Source: Adiantum capillus-veneris (lineage: Eukaryota > Streptophyta > Polypodiopsida > Polypodiales > Pteridaceae). Taken from it: DNA of 64,000 nucleotides. The translations under genes and the position numbers were made by a program. Positions 45,590 to 56,357 of this stretch are shown piece by piece (the stretch's first letter is position 1; each line of letters starts with the position of its first letter). A model generated the notes under the pieces. The model had not been told where the DNA came from. It was given only the letters and a program-made list of their open reading frames with translations, and did not search any database. The stretch is from assembly GCA_014529385.2 (NCBI GenBank), contig CM043971.1, forward strand, positions 59,782,709 to 59,846,708, read 5' to 3'.

Positions 45590-47078
45590 TGATAGCGGGA
45601 AAAAGAGCAGTGCAATCGGGTGGCCTCTGTACTCGTGCACACTCCACAAACCACGCCTCATGCAAACAAGCAAAGAACAAAACAAAGGGGGCACCACCCT
45701 AAATTAAGAGGTTTAGGGACCTCACACATAGTGCACATAGGCAAGTGAGACTTCTGGCATTATGATGGCATCAAAACATATGGCAAAACACATAGAAACG
45801 AAGCTTAGGGACCTTATGTAGCATATATATACACAAGACATCAGCTTAACAATACAATGGCATCTGATCGTACATAACAAGGATATAGAGAAGCAAGCCA
45901 AGGATGGCATAATCCCTTGTCAAAAACAATCAACCCAGCAAGTAGGTATGATCCTACTAGCAACACATCAATACCTTAGAGAATGATAGCGAGGATGGTG
46001 GCCATGGAGCATGAGAGAAGACTCCTTATTTAGGTTTTAGGGCTAGTAATGTAGCATACTAGAGGGAGAGAGAGAGAGGGAGAGAGAGTAGAGCTCCATC
46101 CATAGCTCCTCGTTGTGAGCAATGTCGTCATAGCCTCGTTGCTTGGTGAAGTGGGTGAAGTGTTTTTTTTGAGTGAGAGAAGGCCTCCTTATATAGGTTT
46201 CTCAGAGGGTTTAGGATTAGGGATAAACAAGCTTAAATCCGCTGATTGGGGTTACTGTTTTCTTAGGGTGGTCAACAGATTGAGGTCACCTCATATGTCA
46301 CCATCAAGATATTCTCTAGAGTGATGTGAGAGGGGAGGGTAAATGCTGATTTTTTTGATTGTGACACATGGGGATAAGGCCTTGACCAGCATTTAAGAGC
46401 AGGTAAGGTGGCTGTTGAAACTGGAGGTTCTGCACATGTCAGGGGGGGACCTGCGGGGGGGAGGTGGCAGCTGGGTCCTCCTGAATATCAAATTCTCAAA
46501 AAATCCTCAACCATGGCTTCTTTTGACATGTGTTCTTTGAAAAAATCAGCATGTCTCTTTTCAACTCAAAAGTCTTTATCCCTGTTGACTCACCTTTACC
46601 ATAAGATTTTCCCCTTTTCTCCTCTTGTAACTGCATTGTTGATGCCCAATCACTGCTTCTAGTAACAGTGAAGTGTTACCTACCAAATACTTATGGTGCA
46701 GGAAAAAATATTTACCATGGGTAAAAAAAGTTACTGTAGGTAAAAAGTGATTTGTATTTACCATGTAGGTGAAAAATATTTACTGTCGGTAAAAAAGTGA
46801 AAACGGAGTATGCTGTGCTGTGAGTCCACACGAACATCCTCGTGTAAATTTCACTAGAAATTCACACCTAGAATGGGCTATTCTGTAAGATATAGGTTGT
46901 AGGCATGCATAAGAGCTCGTTCCCACGTATCTTCTGTCCATGGCACTTTTTACTCTTTGGTGCTTGTGAAGTAGATTTTTCTTCTCTTTCGAGATCCCTT
47001 GGACTAGAGTATCCTCATCTCCCCAACAACTGACTGTGCCTTTATTGCATCTTCAGAAGGGGTCCTAAAAACCATGCA
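45590..47078 (-). repeat. 3' LTR of the Tat-type element
   Basis: 1,489 bp, TGATAGC to CATGCA on the plus strand, with a minus-strand TATATAAG box at 46188-46195. Confidence 0.93.
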
Positions 47079-47085
47079 TCATATA

Positions 47086-47100
47086 GCCCTCCCCCTTAAG
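47086..47100 (-). other. Polypurine tract of the Tat-type element
   Basis: The minus strand reads CTTAAGGGGGAGGGC a few bases before the 3' LTR. Confidence 0.8.
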
Positions 47101-47415
47101 CTAGAGGTATTTGATGCCTCTAGCTGTAGGTTGTGCTACAATAGGGTTCTCTTGAATACTTACCCACCTGGTACCAATTGAATTTGCCATGTTACTGCTT
47201 TCTTGGCTGATGCACCCTGTTTAGTCCTTTCTGATGAATGATTGTATCCATCCATGACTAACAACTGGTCTCCTAGACCCTTGAAAGCCATACCCCATCC
47301 ATTGTCAATATCCGCTTTCACTGGTAGCATTCTCTTTTTTTCTTTTTTTCTTCTCTTTTTTTTCTGTCTTCTTTTTTTTTTTTTTTTTGAAACGACTATG
47401 TACATGATTGTTACC
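47101..47415 (-). other. 3' untranslated region of the Tat-type element
   Basis: Contains a poly-pyrimidine run (47333-47390 on the plus strand) and no gene. Confidence 0.7.
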
Positions 47416-50400
47416 TTAGTTGGAGCTCGAATATGATGAGCTCTCCTTTGAACCATCCTTAGCATTGATTTCACCAACATATGGCTGTGAAAGACGACAT
47501 TGGTAGGCCTTCAATCGCCAACCATTTACCGGGGTCTGATGTACCTTACCATCTAGGTAACCTAGTTGGTAACTACCATTTGAGAACCTCTGTATCACTA
47601 CAAAAGGGCCTTCCTGCTTAAGCAAGAACTTACCATCCTTCCTGCGATCAAAGCGATTGTCGTATCTGAGCACTAAAGAACCTTCCTTGACAAGGTTGCG
47701 ATTGAACTTCTTTCGTTTCTTCTCTGCCTCGGCTGCATAGTACTTCACTGCTGACTCTCGATCTAGCCCTAACCTCTCCAAATTGATGATTCTTCCTTCC
47801 AATTGCTTCTCTTGACTATCCTCTTGATGTGCTTTTAGAACTCGGAGGCTCGCTAGCTCCACTTCTATAGGCAATAGTGCCTCTTGCCCGTAAACCAAGT
47901 GAAAAGGTGTATACCCCAAGGATGTTTTAAAGGATGTTCTGTAGGCCCAAAGTGCTGCATCTAGGTGTTTGTCCCATGCCTTAGGATGTAAATGCACTTG
48001 CTTAGTGATGATTTTACATATAAGACCATTTACCTTTTCCACAAGACCATTGCAGTGAGGGTAGTATGGTGTAGAGTGCCTGCGCTTGATTTTTAACTTG
48101 CTCATCAATTGCCCGACTAAATCAGCTCGAAATCCTGGTCCCCTATCCGAGAGAATCTCCAAAGCTGTGCCAAAACGGCAACAAAGGCATTCAAAAATGA
48201 AATCACTCATGTCCTTGGCTGTGATGCACTTTGTGGGACGAGCTTCTGCCCATCTGGTCATGTACTCCACCCCCATAATGATGTATTCCTTCCCTGATTG
48301 AGTGCAAGGTAGTGGCCCTATTGCATCTATCCCCCATTTTTCAAATGGCCCATAGGTTTTGATTGGATGCTGATTTTCATGGGTAAGACGCCTTGGTCCA
48401 GCTTTTTGGCAAACCTCACATGTGCGGCACCAATGTTGTACATCTCGATGGAGGCCTGGCCACGTGAACCCTGATTGTAAAATCTTTCTGCTAGTAATCT
48501 CTTGTGCAAAGCGGCCACCACACACACCTTCATGACAACTAAACAAAATATCCTTTATCTCTTGGGATGCAGGAACTCTCCTTAAGACAACATCTTTCCC
48601 TCTACAATACAAGTCCTCATTCACTAAGCTATAGCTGGTAGCCTTTTTTGCCAACCACCTACGTTCACTTTTACTCTTACCAGAGGGTGCTTCACAATGC
48701 TCAAGAAAGTAAAGTAAATCATGCAGCTCCTCCTTTCCTTGGTATAAAGGACTTTTCACAAGGATAGCACCTACTATGAGAGTTTGTAGTTCTTCACCTG
48801 CTAAGGCATCTGCTTCTCGATTTTGATCTCTAGGTACAAAGTGCACTCGAACTTCTTTAAAGCCCTTCAACAAGGCCTTTGCTTCCCTCATCTTAACAGA
48901 CAATTTGTCATTTTTACAGGCCCATACACCAACCATTTGCTTAACAATCAACATGGAGTCACCAAAAACATTTAGCTTTGTGATGCCCTGAGAAAGACAA
49001 CATTGCAACCCTAAAACAAGGGCATGGTACTCAGCCTCATTGTTAGAATGAACCTCTTTTAGATGAAACCCTTTTGCAAAGATCTTCTCCTTCTCTGGAC
49101 CTAATATTACTATGCCTGCTGATGCCTTGTCTTTGGTCCTCTTGTAAGCCCCATCAAAATATAGACTGTGTGCTCCCAGTAGAACTTCAGGCTCCGGGAT
49201 AGGCGGTACCTTACTAGGTGCCTCTTTCTTGGCCTTCTCATAACACCTTTGTGTGAGGACATCTGCCAAACAAGCACGGGTGGAATCCTCTACTTGTAGT
49301 GTGTAGTCAAACTCTTGAAGCTGCACCACCCACTTTGCTATTCTTTGAGACAATTCCATGTGTTGTAGGGCATATGGAAAAACCTCCTCAGTTGTGATCA
49401 CCACAAATTGTCTCGGAAGTAAGTAAGCCCGAAACTTCTCCACTGCAAACTTAAGAGCTAGCACCAATTGCTCAGTTGCACTGAAACCCTTTTCAGCAGC
49501 TGTCATCACTCTACTAGAGAAGTAGACTGGTCTCATGAGAGATGTCTTTGGGTCTTTTTGCATCAAGATAGCTCCTAGAGCTTCTGGACCTTTACTAGGA
49601 TTTACATAGAATAATTCACCCCATGTGGGTTGTAGGACGACAGACAATGAGCTCAAAATGGTTTTAACTTCTTGAAAGCACCTTTCACCCTCCTCACTCC
49701 ATGTCAATGTAGTGTGTTTAGTGAGCTGCTGCAAAGGATAGATTGCCTGAGAAAGGAGATGTATGAATCGTCCCATGTAGCGAACCTTTTGAATGAAGGA
49801 GACTAGTTGCTTCACGTTTGAAGGAGTAGGTAAAGCTAACAATGTCTTTACCTTTTCAGGGTCAGCCTCAATACCATCTTGAGACACAACATGGCCTAGT
49901 AGAGTGACCTTGCTCTCACCTATGTGGCACTTGTCTTTATTCAATTGCCCACCCAACTGGGCCAGACGGGTGAAACCTTCATCAACCTTGGACAGATGTA
50001 CTTCCCTAGAGCTGTAAATGCAAAAAACATCAATGAAGACTCGTATGGACTTACCAAAGTAAGGTTGAAACACCAAGTTCATAAACCTCTGGAAAGTAGC
50101 TAGGGCATTAGTTAAACCAAAAGGCATAACTCTATAAGCAAAACACCCCCAAGGTGTTATGAAGGTAGTCTTTCTTTGGTCTTCATCTGCAATTCTGATT
50201 TGGAAGTAGCCTGAGTACCCATCACACACTGTGTACCTTTCATGACCAGCCACTTCATTTAGTATTTCATCTTGAAAAGGCAAAGGAAAATGGTCCCTTT
50301 TTGTGGCTGCGTTTAGAGGCTTGTAATCCACACATACCCTCCACTTCCCATTTTTCTTGGGTGCTACCACAACTGGAGACACCCACTCAGAATCTTCCAC

Positions 50401-51579
50401 TGGGTAGATAAATCCTGCCTTGAGTAATCTTTTTACTTCTTTTAAGAGTGCATCTTGTTGCACTAGCCCTAATCTCCTTAGCCTTTGCACCACTGGTTTA
50501 GCACCTTCCTTTAATTGGATATGGTGTTGGGTTACCGTCACTCCTTTAATGTGCTCGTAATCAGTTATAAAGAGGCCAGCATGCTTCTTTAGTACCTGCA
50601 AATAGGGTTCTCTCTCTTCTTCTAGTAGGTCCTTAGCTAGCATCTCCTCTAAGCATGTGGCTTCTTCCTTGTTTAGAGAGTCTTGACCACCTTCTCCTTC
50701 TGGGTTTCGCAGTATTATACCCATGACTTCCAAAGAGCTAGCATCCTCCTCAGATGACTCATCCTCAGATGAAGAGCAGCTGCTTGTGCTCCATTCATCC
50801 ATAGAAGTCTCCATCTCTAGGTCTTGTTGTCTACCCTGCTTCATGTCATACACAATTTTTTGTTGCTTGCTACCTACCTTATGATTTGGTCGCAACTCAA
50901 GGGAACCTGTCTCCCAATCTTGCCTAGCTTTCATAGCCATAAGCCAAGGTCTTCCAAGGATTAGCGGATAGCCCTCCCCCTTAGTTGGGATCACATAAGC
51001 ATCAATTGAGATTGCAACACCAAAAGCTGAAACCTTCACTCCATTAACCTTTCCCACACAAGCCACCCTTACATTATTTTCCATCTTAGCTTGTAAGGAA
51101 GTTTGCTCGTTTACTTCCAAACCCAAACTGTGCATTAATTTCTCTGTCATAACACAAATCTCGGCTCCACCATCTACGTACACATTGGAGACTCGGTGAC
51201 TCTTAATCTCTGCATCAATGACTGGCACGATATCCTTCATGCCTCTTGCACTAATAGACCCAATTGACTTTGCCTTAGCCCTCCTGGTGCTGACCATCTT
51301 AGACCAGGTTCTACGCATCTTTGGGGAAAGGTGGAGGAGTTGCTGCCATGAAATCTTTGGTCCTTGCTTACTCACATCTGCTACCAGGTCGTAAGGTATG
51401 GATCCTACCCGAAGTGGAAAGTCTTCTACTCCTATGTGCCTCCTTGACCTACTCTTCCTTTTCTTGTCTCCTATCACTTGGGAGGAACCCTCATTCCCTT
51501 TATCCGGCTCTGAAGCTTCCATTTCATCAGTTCTTTGTCTCCTAACTCTCTTTATTGGCATGGCAACAACTTCCTCCAT
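47416..51579 (-). CDS. pol: Pol polyprotein: protease, RT, RNase H, archaeal-type RNase H, integrase
   Basis: One open frame of 1,387 codons. Protease: D-G-G at 136-138 and ILGRPW at 207-212. RT about 375-600 with MPFGLTNA, but the active site reads F-I-D-V at 515-518, so the second catalytic Asp is Val. First RNase H about 645-780 is degenerate (Asn660 where Asp is usual, no TDH motif). A second, archaeal-type RNase H at 805-930 keeps Asp809, Glu850, Asp874 and Asp924, the mark of the Tat lineage. Integrase: zinc segment with H1016, Arg at the second His (GGRFA), C1054 and C1057; catalytic Asp1085, Asp1145, Glu1181 intact with D-35-E spacing; GPF motif near 1324. It is in frame with gag, separated by TAA 51583-85. 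Confidence 0.95.
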   Translation of the reverse strand: MEEVVAMPIKRVRRQRTDEMEASEPDKGNEGSSQVIGDKKRKSRSRRHIGVEDFPLRVGSIPYDLVADVSKQGPKISWQQLLHLSPKMRRTWSKMVSTRRAKAKSIGSISARGMKDIVPVIDAEIKSHRVSNVYVDGGAEICVMTEKLMHSLGLEVNEQTSLQAKMENNVRVACVGKVNGVKVSAFGVAISIDAYVIPTKGEGYPLILGRPWLMAMKARQDWETGSLELRPNHKVGSKQQKIVYDMKQGRQQDLEMETSMDEWSTSSCSSSEDESSEEDASSLEVMGIILRNPEGEGGQDSLNKEEATCLEEMLAKDLLEEEREPYLQVLKKHAGLFITDYEHIKGVTVTQHHIQLKEGAKPVVQRLRRLGLVQQDALLKEVKRLLKAGFIYPVEDSEWVSPVVVAPKKNGKWRVCVDYKPLNAATKRDHFPLPFQDEILNEVAGHERYTVCDGYSGYFQIRIADEDQRKTTFITPWGCFAYRVMPFGLTNALATFQRFMNLVFQPYFGKSIRVFIDVFCIYSSREVHLSKVDEGFTRLAQLGGQLNKDKCHIGESKVTLLGHVVSQDGIEADPEKVKTLLALPTPSNVKQLVSFIQKVRYMGRFIHLLSQAIYPLQQLTKHTTLTWSEEGERCFQEVKTILSSLSVVLQPTWGELFYVNPSKGPEALGAILMQKDPKTSLMRPVYFSSRVMTAAEKGFSATEQLVLALKFAVEKFRAYLLPRQFVVITTEEVFPYALQHMELSQRIAKWVVQLQEFDYTLQVEDSTRACLADVLTQRCYEKAKKEAPSKVPPIPEPEVLLGAHSLYFDGAYKRTKDKASAGIVILGPEKEKIFAKGFHLKEVHSNNEAEYHALVLGLQCCLSQGITKLNVFGDSMLIVKQMVGVWACKNDKLSVKMREAKALLKGFKEVRVHFVPRDQNREADALAGEELQTLIVGAILVKSPLYQGKEELHDLLYFLEHCEAPSGKSKSERRWLAKKATSYSLVNEDLYCRGKDVVLRRVPASQEIKDILFSCHEGVCGGRFAQEITSRKILQSGFTWPGLHRDVQHWCRTCEVCQKAGPRRLTHENQHPIKTYGPFEKWGIDAIGPLPCTQSGKEYIIMGVEYMTRWAEARPTKCITAKDMSDFIFECLCCRFGTALEILSDRGPGFRADLVGQLMSKLKIKRRHSTPYYPHCNGLVEKVNGLICKIITKQVHLHPKAWDKHLDAALWAYRTSFKTSLGYTPFHLVYGQEALLPIEVELASLRVLKAHQEDSQEKQLEGRIINLERLGLDRESAVKYYAAEAEKKRKKFNRNLVKEGSLVLRYDNRFDRRKDGKFLLKQEGPFVVIQRFSNGSYQLGYLDGKVHQTPVNGWRLKAYQCRLSQPYVGEINAKDGSKESSSYSSSN

Positions 51580-51582
51580 TTT

Positions 51583-52605
51583 TTATTTCCCTTTATCCTT
51601 ACCATTGTCAAGACTTATGACAGAGACAGCCCTGTCCTCCCCTCCCGATGGTAGTGGAGGGATCTCTGCTGGTGCTTGTGGTGGTGGAGGAGGGGGTCTC
51701 AATATTTGGATTGGTGGAGCCACGTGTACATTTTGTCCATTTAGTGGCCTAGCTCGAGGAGGAGTGACTTGCTGGCGAGGAGGCTGTCTTTGATTACCAT
51801 TTCCTTGATAGCGTCGTGGATGGGGGCAATAATACATGCCGTGACCTACCTCTCCACAATTGTAGCAAATGTACTCACGTGCTTGCCTTTGTCCTTCTTG
51901 TCTATTTCATTCATTTCCTGGCTGGGGAGCCCTTACACCTTGAACCAGATTGATGGACAGGCTCTCTAGTTGATTGGTGATTTGTTGAAGTAATTCTTGT
52001 TGAGAGGACTCTTGGTCTGTTGCTCCTGTCCCTGCTACTACCCTTGCCGTAGGTTGAGCTAGCGGTGGAGGCTCCATTCCCCCTTGTAGTTGAGCTTGGA
52101 ATTTTAACTTCCTATCCTTCTCCCTTGCATAAGTCATAGCTTTATCAAAGGTATCTGGGAATTTACCTTTTACCTTTTCTCGAAGGATGGGATAAAGCCG
52201 TGCCAGGAAACAGTCCTTCTTTAGGCATTCTGGCGCCCTTTCTCCTTCACCTAGTGATGCACACCATTTCTCCCACAGGTTGGAAAACTTTCCTTCATAG
52301 CTTCTATAGTCATTGGGTGATGTTTGGCGTAGCTCTAAGAGCTGTCTCCATATCTCATGGCGGCGAAATTCTTCGATGAAGGCCATCTTTAAGGACTCCT
52401 AGTCTCTTCTTTCTTCAGGTGCCAAAGTTTGATACCATAATTTTGCACCTTCCCTCAAGACCAAAGGAAAGGCCCTTAACTTAGTAGCTTCGTCATCCCT
52501 TCCCGATACCAGAAAGGCCATTTCCAAATTATCCAAAAATTCTGGAGCAACCTCCCCAGGCTTACCATAAAAATTAGGGAAGGCCATAAGTGAGAGAGTA
52601 AACAA
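51583..52605 (-). pseudogene. gag: Gag of the Tat-type element
   Basis: One frame from 52605 to 51583 with two internal stops, TAG at 52399-52401 and TGA at 51907-51909, both in contexts where Trp would fit. The capsid domain shows FYGKPGEVAPEFLDNLE, GAKLWYQTL and MAFIEEFRRHEIWRQLLEL. A CCHC zinc knuckle CYNCGEVGHGMYYC lies at about 51829-51870, followed by a Pro-rich C-terminus (PPPPPPQAP). The frame ends at TAA 51583-51585, and pol begins six bases later in the same frame, so expression of pol by readthrough of this stop is possible. Confidence 0.88.
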
Positions 52606-52922
52606 TTACACAAACAGCTCCAATTTATTTTAAAATAGAGTATGGTAATTACAATTTGGAGCTTTAGCACAACTTAGCTCAAAATAGGATGAAGATCGAA
52701 ACATCAAAGGAATGGTAATAGTCTAGTAAGGGTAGAATGACAGGATGAGGAGAGCACAAGATTTCCCCAAGTCTCTCGGCTCCAAACAACAGGGCTATTC
52801 TTTGCTAATAAAAGATTTTTCTATCAATACAAATATTCACACGGATATGACGCACAAAATGGAAAGGAAACATCCGGGGATCATCATTCTCATTATTGTC
52901 ATCCATACTTACACACAAGAGC
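52606..52922 (-). other. Spacer between leader ORF and gag of the Tat-type element
   Basis: No gene seen. AT-rich with no repeats. Confidence 0.6.
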
Positions 52923-53891
52923 CTAGCTTAGTTGCACCACCTTGGGACCAATGAGCCTGATCAGCCACAGAAGGTCAGCACCTCGGATCACTTCGACTCT
53001 TCCTGATGCATCTGTGAAAACGTAAGGCATGATGGAAACACTTTGTACAATGCTGAGCCTTTTAGAAAGCAACAATTGGATGCTATTACCATAATCAGCA
53101 TGACGAATGAAAGTGACACCATTAATGTGCAGCACATCATCAACTAAGATAGTTTCCTTAGATTGAGATAACTTCTTGAAAATTAGCAGCAAAGGTAGGG
53201 CAGGGAGGCTTTTCACCCGGTCTCCAAAGCACTTTGGACAATATCCAAAGTGATCTTCACGCGGACAGGAGGTTGGCTTGGGATTGGTGGTGTCTGGATT
53301 CACAAAGTGCACTGGGAGCACTCGCAGACGGGTGGCAATCTTGTAGGCAAGCCTTCGCCTCTTTGCTTCAGGAGGATTTAGGGGTGAGAGTCGTGGTTGC
53401 AAGTTGGAGGTTGAAGTTGGTTGCTCACTAGCCTTTTTCTTGCATGTAGTGGTCATGTAATCCCTTATTAATGAGATTAAGCCAAATGTTACCTTACACT
53501 TGAGCACGCGCTGCGGCCTTGGGCCACTTAGGTGTAGAGGTGATCTTCCTCCTCTTAGTCGGCTCCTCAGGAAAGAGAGGTCTGGTGATGCTTTCTCTTC
53601 CCTTAATGTGTGTCACAGTACCTTCGTGTATGTTGATGTAGAATATTTCAAGCTCGTGTGCGTTGGAGGTTTCTGGAGCACTCATAGGTTGAGAGGAGAG
53701 GAATATCAAGCTCTTCTTCTCACTCTCCTTCGTTGGCGACGGTCACGAACAAGGCATGTAGAAGAACTTACTTCTTGAATTTCAATGACACTGCAACCTG
53801 GTAACAAGACCTCGATGAAAGCTTTTAAGGCCTCTAAAGCCTCCTCCTCTTCTGTTCTCCAATTTGCAAACTCCTCACCCCATTCGTCCAT
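52923..53891 (-). pseudogene. Leader-encoded ORF of unknown function upstream of gag
   Basis: Three overlapping minus-strand frames: 53891-53706 (starts MDEWGEEF, acidic then Arg-rich), 53709-53494 (basic end, EEPTKRRKI) and 53507-52923 (basic N-part, then CPREDHFGYCPKCFG, a CxxC-containing segment). The first and third share a frame, the middle does not, so either frameshifts or short introns separate them (GTAAGG near 53487 is a possible donor). Ogre/Tat elements often have an extra ORF at this place. I do not recognise the protein. Confidence 0.5.
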
Positions 53892-53942
53892 GTTGTAGAT
53901 TGCACATCTTCATTGCTTGTGGACTGAAGGTCTGTGTAGCCC

Positions 53943-53963
53943 TCCTCAGTGGGGGCACCAAAA
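53943..53963 (-). other. Putative primer-binding site of the Tat-type element
   Basis: Three bases after the 5' LTR the minus strand reads TGGTGCCCCCACTGAGG. The leading TGG fits the CCA end of a tRNA. I could not assign the tRNA. Confidence 0.6.
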
Positions 53964-55472
53964 TGATAGCAGGAAAAAGAGCAGTGCAATCGGGTGGCCT
54001 CTGTACTCGTGCACACTCCACAAACCACGCCTCATGCAAACAAGCAAAGAACAAAACAAAGGGGGCACCACCCTAAATTAAGAGGTTTAGGGACCTCACA
54101 CATAGTGCACATAGGCAAGTGAGACTTCTGGCATTATGATGGCATCAAAACATATGGAAAAACACATAGAAACGAAGCTTAGGGACCTTATGTAGCATAT
54201 ATATACACAAGACATCAGCTTAACAATACAACGACATCTGATCGTACATAACAAGGATATAGAGAAGCAAGCCAAGGATGGCATAATCCCTTGTCAAAAA
54301 CAATCAACCCAGCAAGTAGGTATGATCCTACTAGCAACACATCAATACCTTAGAGAATGATAGTGAGGATGGTGGCCATGGAGCATGAGAGAAGACTCCT
54401 TATTTAGGTTTTAGGGCTAGTAATGTAGCATACTAGAGGGAGAGAGAGAGAGGGAGAGAGAGTAGAGCTCCATCCATAGCTCCTCGTTGTGAGTAATGTC
54501 GTCATAGCCTCGTTGCTTGGTGAAGTGGGTGAAGTGTTTTTTTTGAGTGAGAGAAGGCCTCCTTATATAGGTTTCTCAGAGGGTTTAGGATTAGGGATAA
54601 ACAAGCTTAAATCCGCTGATTGGGGTTACTGTTTTCTTAGGGTGGTCAACAGATTGAGGTCACCTCATATGTCACCATCAAGATATTCTCTAGAGTGATG
54701 TGAGAGGGGAGGGTAAATGCTGATTTTTCTGATTGTGACACATGGGGATAAGGCCTTGACCAGCATTTAAGAGCAGGTAAGGTGGCTGTTGAAACTGGAG
54801 GTTCTGCACATGTCAGGGGGGAACCTGCGAGGGGGAGGTGGCAGCTGGGTCCTCCTGAATATCAAATTCTCAAAAAATCCTCAACCATGGCTTCTTTTGA
54901 CATGTGTTCTTTGAAAAAATCAGCATGTCTCTTTTCAACTCAAAAGTCTTTATCCCTGTTGACTCACCTTTACCATAAGATTTTCCCCTTTGTTCCTCTT
55001 GTAACTGCATTGTTGATGCCCAATCACTGCTTCTAGTAACAGTGAAGTGATACCTACCAAATAATTATGGTGCAGTAAAAAATATTTACCATGGGTAAAA
55101 AAAGTTACTGTAGGTAAAAAGTGATTTGTATTTACCATGTAGGTGAAAAATATTTACTGTAGGTAAAAAATATTTACTGTCGGTAAAAAAGTGAAAACGG
55201 AGTATGTTGTGCTGTGAGTCCACACAAACATCCTCGTGTAAATTTCACTAGAAATTCACACCTAGAATGGGCTATTCTGTAAGATATAGGTTGTAGGCAT
55301 GCATAAGAGCTCGTTCCCACGTATCTTCTGTCCATGGCACTTTTTACTCTTTGGTGCTTGTGAAGTAGATTTTTCTTCTCTTTTGAGATCCCTTGGACTA
55401 GAGTATCCTCATCTCCCTAACAACTGAGTGTGCCTTTATTGCATCTTCAGAAGGGGTCCTAAAAACCATGCA
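53964..55472 (-). repeat. 5' LTR of the Tat-type element
   Basis: 1,509 bp, near-identical to 45590-47078 apart from a 20 bp duplication near 55160. TATATAAG box at 54562-54569 on the minus strand. Confidence 0.93.
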
Positions 55473-56357
55473 AAGGCAAAGGCAAAGGGGTTTTACAAAG
55501 GCAAAAACAAACTCTCTCTTGAAGAGATTGAGAATTATTGCAAGGATAACTGTTGTTTCAAGTGTGGCAAGAAAGGGCCTGCATACTGCCCTTATCCCCA
55601 AAAGAACACCTACCATGAGCCTCCTAGAGCTACCTTAGTTGAGATCCAACAGGAGGAAATTCACCACAAAGGATCTCCTCTATGCCATGCTTGGGGAAAG
55701 GTAAGAGAAAATGATGCTTTTATTCTCTTTAAACTTGGTTCTACTCACAATTTCATATCCATAGAGTTTGCCACCAAGCTAGGCATACAAGCCTACGAGA
55801 TGGAAGAAGTCCTACCCATACACGGTGTTTTCAAGGGGCAAGAAGCTTCAGTCACTCCCTAAATCCAGAAATTGAGGCTCCATGTCCAAAGCTATGTGGA
55901 GAGAGATGACTTCTTTATCTCTCCTCTCAAGTGTGAGGATGTAATCCTAGGGGCACCATGGTTTGATGGCATGGCTGCCAATGTTAAATTCCCTGAAAGA
56001 AGAATCTACTTTAGGTTCAAGGAAAAAGATATGTACATAGATGCTAAGGAAATCGGTAACACCATACCCATTGTACATATGCAAGCTTTCAATAAGTCAA
56101 TAAAGAGCTCTATTTCCGTGTACATGATTTTTATTAAAGATTCTCAAAATGAACCTAATGCTTTAGCAAAAGAAAATATAAACAACCACAAGGAATTAGA
56201 GTTATCCAATTTGATCAATGGATTTCATGATGCCTTTATTGACGACATCCCTTGTGAACTACCTCCTAAACAAGGCAATGATGACCATGCAGTTGAACTT
56301 CTTCCAGGAATCTCACCACCTAATAAACCTCCTCATTTCTTAAGCTCAACAAGATGA
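55473..56357 (+). pseudogene. Gag C-terminus and protease of the chromovirus-like element
   Basis: Resumes after the nested element with KGFYKGKNKLS and a shortened zinc knuckle (CFKCGKKGPAYC, its His lost). The retropepsin start reads KLGSTHNFIS (about 55732) where D-S-G-S-T is usual, so the catalytic Asp is absent. DVILGAPWF follows (55941-55967). A TAA at 55860-62 divides the frames. The downstream linker ends in a tether-like LPPKQGNDDHAVELLPG segment typical of the RT upstream region of chromoviruses. Confidence 0.82.

Larger units (their letters stand above)
45590..55472 (-). mobile_element. Young Tat-type Ty3/gypsy element, 9.9 kb, nested in gag of the chromovirus
   Basis: LTRs at 45590-47078 (3') and 53964-55472 (5') differ by about 19 substitutions and one 20 bp tandem duplication by eye (about 1.3 percent). 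Primer site, polypurine tract, leader ORFs, gag and a fully open pol with two RNase H domains follow in minus-strand order. Flanks (TATGT left, AAGGC right) do not match, so no target duplication is evident and a rearrangement or flank loss is likely. Confidence 0.92.
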
